Source: an uncultured Candidatus Cenarchaeum sp.
GTDB lineage: Archaea > Thermoproteota > Nitrososphaeria > Nitrososphaerales > Nitrosopumilaceae
DNA: 64,000 nucleotides
Reading direction: 5' to 3'
Assembly: GCA_958295735.1 (NCBI GenBank)
Contig: OY282369.1
Coordinates: 2,828,983 to 2,892,982, forward strand
This document shows, one piece after another, positions 12,701 to 18,214 of the stretch; within the stretch, counting starts at the first letter, position 1; every line of letters begins with the position of its first letter. The notes beneath the pieces are model-generated. The model was not told the DNA's origin. It ran no database searches and saw nothing but the letters and a program-made list of their open reading frames with translations. A program made the translations under genes and the position numbers.

Positions 12701-14849
12701 CGCGACCGCGCCCGGCGCGCAGTCGTTCCCCGGGACCATCGAGATCCGCGGCCGGAGCTGGGGAGGCGATGCCGCGGTCTCCCTGTCCGCCGCCGATATA
12801 CTGTCCGTCGAGTCCGGCAGCACGGGGGACAGGACCTTCGTGCTCCTCGTGTCCGGCGCGGCGCGGGCGGCGCTGGACGCGGCCGCGTTCTCGGATCCAG
12901 AGTCCACCACGCTGCTGCTGCCCGCCGGCTTCGTCACCGACGGCCGCGCGGCGCACGCGCCGGAGCGGGCGCCGCTGGACGTCGCGCGCGATCCCGACCG
13001 CCCGTCCTTCCTGCTGGCATTCGTGCTGGACGGCAGTTCTATAGCCGCCGTCTATTCGGAGCCGGTGCTTGCCGCCCCCTCCCACTATACGAACATCACG
13101 GTGGGCGGCGCCGCGGCAGCGGGGAACGGCAGCGGCGCCTCCGGGGCGGCCGCGTTCGGGAACAACGTCGTGATATCGTGGAACGCGGATGCGGGCGCCG
13201 CCGCCGCGGCCGGCTCCGCCGTGGGATTCGACCTGTCCGCGAACGTCACTGACGCCTTCGGGAACCCCGTCGTGAATCCCGGCGCAAAGTCCACCGGCGG
13301 GCGGGACGGGACCGGGCAGGCCGGCAAGCGGCCCGTGCAGGTGGGCGTGTTCGCGCGCGGCGCCGGCGACCCCTCCATGGGGGCGGCGAGGCTGGGGGCC
13401 GCCGCTTTCAACGCCGTCTCGGAGGAGCGCGGCTACCAGTTCTACGTCAACGTGTCCGAGCACGATCTCCCGGCGGGCGCCTCCGGCGCGGCTGCGCTCC
13501 GCGGGGCGCACGACGCCGGGGAAGGCCCCTCCCTGTACGTGGGCCCGGCCTCCGACACGGCGCTGGCCGGCATGGCCGGGTACGCCTCGGAGAACGGCAT
13601 AACCATAATATCGCACTCGTCGGCGGCGCGCTCGCTTGCCGTAGGGGGCGATCCCGTATTCCGGATGGAGCCAGGCGCGGCGCACCTGGCCAGGGCCCTC
13701 GCGACGGAGGTGGCGCGGGGCGGGTACGGCGCCATAGTCCCCGTGGTGCAGGCCGGCCTGCGCGGCCCGGATTACGGCCTGCTGGAATCGCTGGAATCGG
13801 ACCTGGGGCCGCTCGGGATACCCTTCGGCGACCCCGTCGCGTTCGCTGCGGGCGGCGGCGGCGCGGCGGCCGCGCCCGTGGGGGCCGCCGTGGCGGCGGC
13901 CGCCGGGAGCGGGACGGCCAGGAGCGTCGCCGTCGTGTACGTGGGCTCGGACACAGAGCTCGCGGCGATGGCCGGCAGCGTGCCGGCGGACGGCCCCGTG
14001 CGGGAGAGGTCGGCGTGGTTCGCGGCCGGCGGCGCGGGGGCCGGCGCGGGGAGCGGGGTGGCCGCGTCGCCCGCCATAACGGCCGATGCGGCGGCCATGC
14101 AGCTGGCCCGCGATACGCGGCTGTCCGCCGTCCAGTTCGCCGTGGAGCGCAATAGTATGACGGACTACATCGACCGCATCGCGGCCCCGCGCGGCCCCGC
14201 TACGTCGGCCACGCCGGCCTACGCCGCGTACGAGGCCGTCCGCGCGCTGGGCGGCGCCTTGGTGGGGGCCGGGGGCGACCCGTCCCTCGCGCGGGGGAAC
14301 GTGGCGGCAGCGGCCAACTTGGAAGGCGGCCCGCTCGGCCGCACGGGCATGGACGGGAACGGCGACCTGCGGCTGCCCGTGACGTACGGAATATGGTCCG
14401 TGTCCGACGTATCGGCGGAGTGGGCGCGGGCCCCCGAGCTGCTCCGGGGCCTGGACGCGTGCGGGATAGACCTGGAAAAGTCGGCGCTCGCCCTCCCCCA
14501 GCTGTCCGCGGGGAGCACGAGCAGGCCGGCGCGGCAGACCGTGACGAACATAGGAACCGGCCCGATGCCCGCGGTGTCCGTGTCCGCCACGGACTGGGCG
14601 CAGTTCAGGGACGGCGTCCCCCTGCCGGGACCGCTGCCGTTCTCGTACACGGAGATGGCCGTGGGCCTGGGCGGCGCCTCCCCCAGGCCGGCCGACTCTA
14701 CCCCGCTGGCCGCGGGCACCGAGATACCGGGCGGGACGCCGCCGGGCGGCAGCGTGGACGTCGACTTCCGGATCAACCTGGGGGGCCTGGACGCGCTCGA
14801 GGCCGACATCATATCGCAGACCGTCACGTTCGTCGCCAACTGCGCGTGA
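1..14849 (+). CDS. Giant NHL-propeller / Ig-like surface protein with LivK-like C-terminus (5' partial)
   Basis: The reading frame is open from base 3, before the GTG at 42, and the residues before that GTG match an internal repeat, so the gene enters from the left edge. About 4,950 residues are visible. Seven blocks of NHL-type repeats (recurring core GVAVD..G..YVADTGNDRVQVF) lie near 3-770, 1075-1810, 2420-3230, 3530-4310, 5220-6010, 6920-7670 and 8270-9040. Each is followed by bacterial-type Ig-like domains with sequences like FTVNFTEPVTGF. Tandem Ig-like domains fill about 9150-11960. Near 13330-14440 comes a module resembling type I periplasmic binding proteins (GPLGRTGMDGNGDLRLPVTY, AYEAVRALGG), then a terminal beta-rich domain ending in Cys-Ala. 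Many N-x-S/T sequons and no terminal membrane helix are seen. An extracellular, envelope-associated role is inferred. It is a paralogue of the giant gene at 18215. Confidence 0.85.
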   Translation, partial: HGSGPDQLNTPHGVAVNASGHVYVADTLNHRVSVFNKTGHNVGHIGNSSTFTHPHDVAVGGPHGRVYVADTDNDRVRVFDSEWEHVHDIDYTTPGNQFGIPSGVAVDSSGNAYVADRGTHRVYVFNHTWQYVRDVGDSYDQPNGIAVDSSGSAYVADSNNNRVRVYDAAGQRVDDIYNSFSYPFAVDVDPAGNVFVADANNNRVQVFDSARQHVAHLTRSFSVVTGVGVDPATGDVYASGRNNHRVTLFDAARAFKFDVADPDNGRTLTVGLPAGRVQDLEGSANAESDAASIRAERGPTPSVSTGHGDATGAETVGFLLRFDEAVNASTLDASDIAVSSGTVQNLRFAPARGAEIGAGLLDDPSGVAVDAEGGIYVADRGSGLVRIFNRTGDHAGAIPVAGPRGVAIGAGSGSIYASEWNGSDRRISVFDPAGNRNGSITIDGLSYRPEGVAVDAEGRVYAANSLTGGIIIFSPSRGYVGQIATGAGLASSLGVAVDASGNIYAASSGNDRIRIFDSSRDFVADITNSFDKPTGVAVDAAGAIYVADEEAGRVQVFNSSRGYAGDLPGPFDGPYAVAVDGQSGAIYVAEKGGDAVRAFGAAYAFDVADPLDGEDLTVSVRGGLVLDLAGNANLASDPFSIYVNRTGPIPAVSSPQGARTSASPVTFVVDFGENVTGFEAGDVALSGTADRGGVRNLAGSGASYSFDVLPASEGTIRVVIPEGAANSTALGNPSGASARYSITYDTTPPTAAIAPAQPGPASSRTVSFNVTFSEPVNASTFAASDASASSGTARGARLSPQHAGNFGGYGLGAGQLSEPYGAAVDSSGRVYVAESSNRRVSVFDSGNYVGNITADHFRGPIGVAVDSSDNVYVADADDDRVTVFDNSWHPVANITNVPPNKFTFPAGITVDGSDNVYVADADNDRIQVFDSGLRHVANIVGTPGSPLESPRGVAVDASGHVYVAALRSNAVRVFGPSLDYIGDLRPLPEVYRSDVYQARFAAPRDVAVDPATGNIYAVDALDRVLVFNSTRHHVATISDEVDPLGNSPRGVAVDGANGTLYVTDTSDHTVRAFDVNSYAFYVENPDYGETLSVSLPAGSVDDLAGNANVGSDTARIGIVKGPVPSITTEHGSSTGAEKISFRLEFDVAINASTLAASGIEASSGTVQNLRPLFQHVQTFGGRGDGDYQFKVPADVAVNSSSGDIYVADSQGNRVQIFDSDRQLTGTISDPGKHLIDRPAGIALHDSHVYVSNQDDNNVQIFNASRQRVDTLAPPAPDSFNRPFGVAVNGTGHVFVADLNNNRNRVAVFNASWQYVRDITGGFDHPSGVEADGAGRIYVADRDGNRVAVFDSAGNSIANVTESINGPHGIAVDDSLGILYVANVNSGIQIFNSTWDRIGHVAHSFNQPQGVALDSSSGNLYVAGSGSHQLHAFNASAYAFEVADPADLQDLTVRMPDARVRDAAGTWNEASGTASIFVNRTGPIPAVGSPHPDPTGSPTIRFTVEFGEGVEGFEAGDVALSGTANHGGVEGLAGGPASYSFSVSPASDGTILVDIPEGAARSTALGNPNDAAERFSITYDSTVPTPAVTAAQQSPTNASPINFTVTFSRPVTGFEAGDVALSGTANHGGVEDFANASATAYSFGVSPVSDGTILVDIPEGAARNATAASAPAEQFSIKYDGTRPAADVTAALDGPTNATEVGFRLAFSEGVNLGTLGAPDVKASSGDVRNLHSRLLPDGSIGGLSWPGGVAVNASGYLYVADHGGGGRVAIFDPDRRFVGTLTPPGQFSDPAGVTIDGSGSVYVADTGNDRIRIYDSALQHDRTVRRGFDNPYDVAVDGASGNIYVADTGNDRVRVFDSNWTRITDMGGFDDPHAVAFDGSGNIYVADRNNDRVQVFNSTRHYNDTIPTDRQPRGVEVDPLGTVYVVTSADQELGFCVNQQGDSYICVVKPSNTHVQIFDTARKHVATTDNDFRAPHHLAVDGPSGTVYVADWDNHRIRAFNTTFAFEVADPLDGQNLTVSLPDGRVQDRAGNTNLESGAAGIRIDRTAPVPAISSAHPDPTAATTIGFTVNFTEPVDGFAEGDVKITGAASGIDAGTFDPVNSTTYTFDASPVSDGTILVAIPANASQDAAGNGNAPAAFSIAYYSSLATLVTSEQPDPTNATTIRFAVEFGGGVTGFEKGDVALSGTAGHGGVKNFANASATAYAFDVSPTSDGTVTVEIAEGAASYADGGENTTAARFTIEYDGTPPAPRVDAARPGPTSAASVGFRLGFGGDIDPATVAASDIDASSGNVTNLRAVPRHHGNIGGPGSGSGSLSDPTAVAVDGASGNVYVADGSSDRVHVFDPGGNFAGALPGEFNWPTGVAVDGSGSVYVADFPPARIAVFDSALRSTANITRDGMEYPYAVAVDGSGNIYALEGENEVIHIFNSSGNYVNFIAAQFWNPHGVAVNASGYIYVANTNHDRVDIFDPGRDPAGSLPGEFDKPEGVAVDGASGRVYVADTGNHRVQVFDSASAYVGDLPGPFDGPTGVATGPPDRIYVADRGNDTVQAFDMKAYEFDVADPDDRRTLAVGMPAGRVQDPAGNANEASNTASVYVSMTAPIPAVSSAQQSPTNAATIEFSVEFDEGVEGFAADNVTLSGTASHGGVKGFAGAGASYSFTVSPVSDGTIRVDIPEGAASNAPGIPSAAAARFSTAYDGTPPAPAVAPARPGPTNLAAVPFNLTFSEPVDATTLEDSDISASSGAVQNLRGVWPHGADIGSHGSGADQLDTPHGVAVNASGHAYVADTLNHRVSVFNKTGHNVGHIGNSSTFTHPHDVAVGGPHGRVYVADTDNDRVRVFDSEWEHVHDIDYTTPGNQFGIPSGVAVDSSGNAYVADRGTHRVYVFDHEWQYVRDVGDSYDQPNGIAVDSSGSAYVADSNNNRVRVYDAAGQRVADIYNSFSYPFAVDVDPAGNVFVADANNNRVQAFDGAWQPVANLTSSFSVVTGVGVDPATGDVYASGRNNHRVTLFDAAHAFDVASPAEGRLEVSLPAGRALDVAGNENEASNAAGIRIDRTAPAPNITSAQPDPTGATTIRFMVEFGEDVDGFEEEDVALSGNAALSGNATHGVVKGFAGGGGSYEFDVSPVSDGEILVDIPADAARDRAGNDNTAAERFSITYNSSLLTPTVTAAQDSPTNASTINFTVAFTRPVTGFDETGIMISGAATGIDADSFDPANSTTYTFTVSPPTDGTIQVDIPAGAAQDGSIDSIAAKFSIVYDGAAPAPTVTAAQASPTNATTISFTVNFTEPVYGFGEEDVKISGAASGIDAGSFDPVNSTTYKFAVSPASDGTILVDIPANAAHDDAGNGNAAAAQFPMTRDTEAPIPTVTAAQASPTNATTISFTVNFTEPVDGFEEGDVEISGAASGIDAGSFDPVNSTTYKFAVSPASDGTILVDIPANAAHDDAGNGNAAAAQFPMTRDTEAPIPTVTAAQASPTNATTISFTVNFTEPVDGFEEGDVEISGAASGIDAGSFDPVNSTTYEFAVSPESDGAILVDVPAGAAQDGAGNGNEAAERFSIEYDGAAPAPTVTSAQASPTSAATIMFTVNFTKPVDGFEEGDVVISGIASGIDDGSFGTTNATTYTFAVSPPTDGTVTVDIAAGAATGVADGTASEAAAQFSIQYAAAPVPTITSAAGPGPATGSPIAFTVTFSKNVTGFNETGIMISGAATGIDEGSFVRVNATTYTFAVSPASDGTVTVDVPAGAATGAADGTASDAAAQFSIVYNGAPPVPAAAPVPTITSDAGPGPATESPIAFAVTFSKNVTGFNETGIMISGAAAGIDEGSFVAVNATTYAFAVSPASDGTVTVDVAAGAATSMADGTASAAARFSIVYNGAPPVPAAAPVPTITSDAGPGPATESPIAFAVTFSKNVTGFNETGIMISGAATGIDEGSFVRVNATTYAFAVSPATDGTVTVDVAAGAATGVADGTASEAAQFSIQYAAAPIPTVTSAAITGPHQVTIRYGVGANAADSAYGPIEIVGTVPRLAVELQGNGTDTHTIRFDGDPAARDATGSMAINQTAVTDPAGRPLGNDAAYRQALADGQAPALASAVLDLTAGENGLLTVTFDEAAAAAPDAPLSGEIIIRGDGGEVALSGSDVPSVASGRAGGTEFALDVSGAKRIELNAADLGPAAIELPAAFVSDAPGNSYAPGRQPAPLAYVPDPSPPRLVKAAFNLAPGSGNAGRLVITFDEAATAPGAQSFPGTIEIRGRSWGGDAAVSLSAADILSVESGSTGDRTFVLLVSGAARAALDAAAFSDPESTTLLLPAGFVTDGRAAHAPERAPLDVARDPDRPSFLLAFVLDGSSIAAVYSEPVLAAPSHYTNITVGGAAAAGNGSGASGAAAFGNNVVISWNADAGAAAAAGSAVGFDLSANVTDAFGNPVVNPGAKSTGGRDGTGQAGKRPVQVGVFARGAGDPSMGAARLGAAAFNAVSEERGYQFYVNVSEHDLPAGASGAAALRGAHDAGEGPSLYVGPASDTALAGMAGYASENGITIISHSSAARSLAVGGDPVFRMEPGAAHLARALATEVARGGYGAIVPVVQAGLRGPDYGLLESLESDLGPLGIPFGDPVAFAAGGGGAAAAPVGAAVAAAAGSGTARSVAVVYVGSDTELAAMAGSVPADGPVRERSAWFAAGGAGAGAGSGVAASPAITADAAAMQLARDTRLSAVQFAVERNSMTDYIDRIAAPRGPATSATPAYAAYEAVRALGGALVGAGGDPSLARGNVAAAANLEGGPLGRTGMDGNGDLRLPVTYGIWSVSDVSAEWARAPELLRGLDACGIDLEKSALALPQLSAGSTSRPARQTVTNIGTGPMPAVSVSATDWAQFRDGVPLPGPLPFSYTEMAVGLGGASPRPADSTPLAAGTEIPGGTPPGGSVDVDFRINLGGLDALEADIISQTVTFVANCA
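9792..10700 (+). repeat. 303-bp tandem repeats coding 101-residue Ig-like domains
   Basis: Identical starts recur at 9792, 10095 and 10398, a 303-bp period. The second and third units are almost base-for-base identical; the first differs mainly around the GFGEEDVKI segment. They code for consecutive Ig-like domains of the first giant protein. Confidence 0.85.
11010..11955 (+). repeat. About 324-bp tandem Ig-like repeats with a proline/alanine linker
   Basis: The segment beginning CGTCCGACGC recurs at 11341 and 11665, giving a 324-bp period with a related unit before it. Each unit encodes an Ig-like domain (GFNETGIMISGAA) plus a linker with PPVPAAAPVPT. Confidence 0.8.
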
Positions 14850-15286
14850 GGCCGGCGCGCCCCCCCCCCGCGGAGCCCCGCGCCCGGACCAGGTTTGCCG
14901 CCGCGCGGGGCCGGCCGATCTTCGCCCTCGCGAAAAGCCGCGATTCGGCCGCCGCCGCGCGCGGCCGCGGACCGCGAGGCGCGGGCAGGCGCGGGGCGCG
15001 CGGGGGCCGGCCGCGGGGCGCGCGGGCCGGGGGCGCCGGGCGCGGGCTGCTGCCGGACGGGCGACGGCGCGGGGGCCGCGATCCGCATCGCGATCGCGGC
15101 GCGCGCGATGCGGGCAGGGCCCCGCCGGGGCCCGGGGGGGCCGGGCCGCGCGCGCCGCCCGGCCGGGACGGCAGGGGCGCCGGCGCGGGCGCCCGCGCGC
15201 GGGATGCCCGGGGCCGGGACGCGGGTTGCGGGCGCGCGGGGCCGAGGCGTCCCAAGAAGCGCGCGCGGCGGGGGCGGGCGCGATCT
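14850..15286. other. Convergent intergenic gap, no gene seen
   Basis: This 437-bp GC-rich stretch lies between the stop of the first giant gene and the stop of the minus-strand gene at 15287. The long open frames here are on both strands at once and low in complexity, as expected from base composition. I see no promoter, RNA gene or clear terminator. Confidence 0.6.
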
Positions 15287-16039
15287 TCAGGCGGCGCTGA
15301 TCTCGAGCCTGGGCAGGTAAGCCCCGCGGCCGTTGTAGAACGCCTCCTGCACTCCCTCGAGCCCGCTCTTGAGGTACGCGGAGGAGAGGCCGAACGCCCC
15401 GCACACGCCGATGCAGGCGCTGACCGCGAGCTTGTCGCGCTCCCGCCACAGCTCGTAGGGCGTCTTCGCCACCTCGTCGACCTCGATCGTGCCCCTGCCG
15501 CACTCGTGAGGCTTGAGGGGGCGGTTGTACGACGTGAGGATGCGGCGGTTCGTGCCGTGCAGCTTGATCAGTATCCGCACGCGATCCCCGAATGCGCCCC
15601 TGGCCGCGAGCTTGGATGCGAACAGGAACACCTCGGTCAGCTGGCACATCGTGGACCCGAAGTCGAGGAACGGGGGATCGGGCCGGGGCTTTCGCGCCGC
15701 GGGATCCCAGCGGGCGCGCGGGGAAGGGTCGTCGCCCAGCCGGTCCTCCGGCATTCCGAGATAGTGGACGAACTTGCCGCTCCGGTAAAACCGGAACAGG
15801 GACAGGTAGCGGCCGTAGTGCATGTGCGACTCCAGGCGCGTTCCCACGTTCCCGTAACCGCCGAACCTCGTTTTTGGCAGCGGGTAGTGCATGTACCTGT
15901 ACCGCACTTGGGCGTACTCGATCATGCCCTCCAGCTCGCCGAACGTGAATTTTTCCTCGTCGCACTGGCCGGCCCCCGGCTTCATGACGATCTCCCAGTA
16001 GCCGCGTTCCTTGATTTTTTCCATCACTTCGGCGCTCAT
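15287..16039 (-). CDS. Schlafen/AlbA_2-associated protein of unknown function
   Basis: A 250-residue protein. The ATG at 16039 overlaps the stop of the preceding gene in an ATGA (16036-16039), so translation is probably coupled; this decides the start over the longer upstream-open frame, which only shadows the neighbouring gene. Visible features are an N-terminal RGYWEIVMKP segment, a central aromatic stretch around HYGRYLSLFRFYRSGKFVHY, and a C-terminal helix-rich half with SACIGVCGAFGLSSAY. From memory, similar GYW...YRSGKFVHY segments occur in or beside proteins with a Schlafen AlbA_2 ATP-binding domain, which is what the upstream gene encodes. The pair may be one functional unit, possibly a regulator or defence protein. 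That is inference; I do not recognise an enzyme active site. Confidence 0.7.
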   Translation of the reverse strand: MSAEVMEKIKERGYWEIVMKPGAGQCDEEKFTFGELEGMIEYAQVRYRYMHYPLPKTRFGGYGNVGTRLESHMHYGRYLSLFRFYRSGKFVHYLGMPEDRLGDDPSPRARWDPAARKPRPDPPFLDFGSTMCQLTEVFLFASKLAARGAFGDRVRILIKLHGTNRRILTSYNRPLKPHECGRGTIEVDEVAKTPYELWRERDKLAVSACIGVCGAFGLSSAYLKSGLEGVQEAFYNGRGAYLPRLEISAA

Positions 16040-16617
16040 GGTTGCGCCTCCCCCGCGGGCGGATTCCTGCCGCCGCGCCCGTGCGACTCGCGCCGATCGA
16101 CCTGCCCGCGAATTCCCTTGTCGGCCGCGCGGTCCGTGATCTCCCTGAATTCTTCTGCCGACGAGACCGACACGCTCTCGGACTCGCGGCGCGGCCGCGC
16201 GCACGCGCGCCCGTTCTTCGTGTCCGCCGAGTCCTTCTTGCAGACGACGGGCACGTTCTCGAACTCGGAAGCCCGGATCACCACAAAGTGCTTCGCGCCG
16301 CCGGAAAACACCCCGACGTCCGCGTCCATGTGGGGCTCGGCATGGGAGTTCAGGCACTCGGTCACGTCGTCCTTTTTGTAGGTGCCGCTGTCCTCCTCGG
16401 AAAATCCGGCGGGGCCGTGCTTGTTCGTGCCGCCGCCCTCGTTCACTCCCGCTATGATGTTCCCGCCGCCTTCAAGATTGGCCATGGCCAGTGCCGCTTT
16501 TGCGATTTTCTACTGCGGGCCCTTCCACGGCCCGCCCGCCTTGTATTCGAGGTTGCGGAGTTCCGAACCCGAACGCGCCGCCAGATAATCCGAGAGCGCG
16601 CCCGTGTCTGAAAACAA
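16036..16617 (-). pseudogene. AlbA_2 (Schlafen-type) ATP-binding domain gene with in-frame amber codon
   Basis: Read from a TTG at 16617, the frame gives SELRNLEYKAGGPWKGPQ, then TAG at 16510-16512, then KIAKAALAMANLEGGG and GNIIAGVNE in the same frame. Together these make a continuous AlbA_2 domain: the LEYK strand, the KI..A.LAMAN helix and the GG.II.GV loop. Later come FVVIRASEFENVPVVCKKD and VSVSSAEEFREITDRA, also usual for the family. The start is placed by a TTTAAAT box 29-30 nt upstream (16641-16647), the same spacing as psmA. An ATG at 16485, after the amber, could give a 149-residue protein lacking the first part of the domain. The stop overlaps the next gene's start. Nonsense mutation, readthrough, internal start or sequence error are all possible. 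Confidence 0.7.
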
Positions 16618-16640
16618 CTGCCGGATAACAGCACCCGCCA

Positions 16641-16648
16641 ATTTAAAC
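16641..16648 (-). promoter_or_regulatory. TATA-like box for the AlbA_2 gene pair
   Basis: Read on the minus strand this is GTTTAAAT, an AT-rich island in about 70 percent GC DNA, 29-30 nt before the TTG start proposed at 16617. The spacing matches leaderless genes elsewhere in the window. Confidence 0.55.
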
Positions 16649-16849
16649 ATGGCGGATGCGGCGGCGCGCGGGGCCCCGCCCGGATCGGCCCTCCCGCCTC
16701 CGGCCCGCCGGGGCCCGCGGGGGCCGATGCCGCCGGGCCGGGGCCGCGGCCCTCCGGGCGGCCCCCCCGCGGGAGCCGCGCCGGCGGCCGCCGGCGCCCG
16801 GCCGCGTTCCTGCCCGGGCGCCCCGCCGGCCCCCCGCGGGAGCCCCCCC

Positions 16850-17263
16850 TCACGCCTCTATCCGCAGCAGTCCCGCGCGCGCCGGATCCCGCAGCATCCC
16901 CACGAGGCGGCGGGGGAGCGAGCCGGCCGCGCCGTCGCATTCGACGGCGACCGTGCGCGGCGAGGCGAACGAGCTCCGGCGCGCCACGATGTCCGTCGGG
17001 TGCGTGAGCTCGAGGCCGGGGTGGCCCCGCCCCGTTATCGAGTGGGAGATGCCCCCCGCCGACACGGTGAGGCGGACGCGCGCCCCCGGATCGCGCAGGC
17101 GGCCCTTGAGCCGCTCCGGCAGGCCGGCGCAGCCGCACGTGGCGCCCACGCCCACGATGCAGTCGCCGCGGACGGTGAGGCGCTCCTCGGCCGTCACCTC
17201 CAGCGTGGTGCGGTGCAGCGAGCGGACGTTCCCGTGCCCGGAGAACGGGACGTCGAATATCAC
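16850..17263 (-). CDS. DUF371 family archaeal protein
   Basis: A 137-residue protein matching the archaeal DUF371 family along its length. It has an HGNVRSLHRTTLE opening, the RGDCIVGVGA motif, a GRGHPGLELTHPTDIV centre, and a basic C-terminal half. The start is a GTG at 17263; a TAATTTAA box at 17283-17290 lies about 27 nt upstream on this strand, fitting a leaderless transcript. It is divergent from psmA and shares that box. The function of the family is not established. The length is typical and the gene looks intact. The product is probably cytoplasmic, since no signal or membrane segment is visible. Confidence 0.85.
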   Translation of the reverse strand: MIFDVPFSGHGNVRSLHRTTLEVTAEERLTVRGDCIVGVGATCGCAGLPERLKGRLRDPGARVRLTVSAGGISHSITGRGHPGLELTHPTDIVARRSSFASPRTVAVECDGAAGSLPRRLVGMLRDPARAGLLRIEA

Positions 17264-17281
17264 GCGACCCGCAAAGCTAGG

Positions 17282-17291
17282 CTTAAATTAT
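17282..17291. promoter_or_regulatory. Shared bidirectional TATA-like box, psmA / DUF371
   Basis: The near-palindrome CTTAAATTAT lies in a 49-bp gap between divergent starts. On the plus strand TTAAAT is 30 nt before the psmA ATG (17313). On the minus strand TAATTTAA is about 27 nt before the DUF371 GTG (17263). One box may therefore serve both directions. Confidence 0.65.
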
Positions 17292-17312
17292 ACGCTGCGC
17301 GCGCGGCGCCGT

Positions 17313-18080
17313 ATGCTTCCGGCCCAGCAGGGGTACGACAGGGCGATAACGGTATTCTCGCCGGACGGCCGCCTGTACCAGGTGGAGTACGCCATCGAGA
17401 CGGTGAGGAGGGGCACCGTCGCGGTGGGGGTGCGCTCGCCCGGGGGGATAGTGATGGCGGCCGAGGAGAAGCCCCGCAAGCTGCAGGTGGCCGATGCCCC
17501 GCAGAAGATCTTCCAGGTGGACGACCACGTGGGCGTCGCCGCGGCCGGCTACATACCGGACGCGCGGAGCCAGGTGGACAACGCGCGGTTCTTCGCCCAG
17601 AGCAACCGGCTCATATACGACGAGCCGGCCGAGGTGGAGGCCGTCGCCAAGCATCTGGCCGACCAGTGCCAGCAGTTCACCCAGTACGCGGGGGTGAGGC
17701 CGTTCGGGGTCTCCCTCATACTGGGGGGCGTGGACGGCGGCGGCGAGGGGCGCCTCTTCCTCACGGATCCCAGCGGCACGTACGTGCCGTACGACGCCAT
17801 CGCCATAGGATCGGGGGCCGACAAGGCGACCGAGTTCCTGGAAAAGTCCTACAGGTGCGACGCGGGGCTGGAGGAGGCCTCGGCGCTGGCCGTTGCGGGC
17901 ATACGCGCGGCCGGCGACGGGGACGCCGAGGACGACCATACTAGCGTCAGGATGGCCCGCGTGCGGGCCGGCGGGGACGGGGCCTTCGAGATGATCCCGG
18001 AGGACGAGGTCGCCGGGTTCGTAGAGAAGGGCCGGGAAAAGTACGGGAAGGCGGCCGGGCGGCAGCAGGGCGGCGAGTGA
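17313..18080 (+). CDS. psmA: 20S proteasome alpha subunit
   Basis: A 255-residue protein with the classic alpha-subunit N-terminus YDRAITVFSPDGRLYQVEYA. It continues with the RRGTVAVGVRSPGGIVMAAEEKP strand pair, then GVAAAGYIPDARSQVDNARFFAQSNRL and the ADQCQQFTQYAGVRPFGVSLI region typical of archaeal alpha subunits. It forms the outer rings of the 20S core particle and gates substrate entry; it has no N-terminal catalytic threonine. The ATG at 17313 is chosen because family homology starts there and a TATA-like box lies 30 nt upstream; the open frame extends further 5' only because of GC content. The C-terminus ends in a Gly/Gln-rich tail. The next giant gene begins 134 bp downstream with its own promoter. 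Confidence 0.95.
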   Translation: MLPAQQGYDRAITVFSPDGRLYQVEYAIETVRRGTVAVGVRSPGGIVMAAEEKPRKLQVADAPQKIFQVDDHVGVAAAGYIPDARSQVDNARFFAQSNRLIYDEPAEVEAVAKHLADQCQQFTQYAGVRPFGVSLILGGVDGGGEGRLFLTDPSGTYVPYDAIAIGSGADKATEFLEKSYRCDAGLEEASALAVAGIRAAGDGDAEDDHTSVRMARVRAGGDGAFEMIPEDEVAGFVEKGREKYGKAAGRQQGGE

Positions 18081-18183
18081 GGCGGGGGCCGGGGCTCTTC
18101 GCCCCGGATGCCCCTCGGCTGGCGCGAGCAGCGCGGGCCCCGCCTTTCGGGATGCCGCGCGCGGCGGGCGCCTTTCATGGGCG

Positions 18184-18193
18184 AGTTTATCTA
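18184..18193 (+). promoter_or_regulatory. TATA-like box of the second giant gene
   Basis: AGTTTATCTA is the only AT-rich patch between psmA and the giant gene. The TTTAT begins 29 nt before the ATG at 18215. Confidence 0.6.
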
Positions 18194-18214
18194 CCGGCGG
18201 AACGGCGGACGCGC

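Noticed and set aside
3684-15965. Very long minus-strand open frames opposite the first giant gene
   Set aside because: They are Arg/Val-rich mirror images of the NHL and Ig codons on the plus strand, show no domains, and arise because GC-rich antisense codons rarely form stops.
16510-16512. Amber codon read as pyrrolysine
   Set aside because: No pyl genes or methylamine methyltransferase context are in the window, and AlbA_2 proteins are not known to use pyrrolysine. A mutation, error or ordinary readthrough is simpler.
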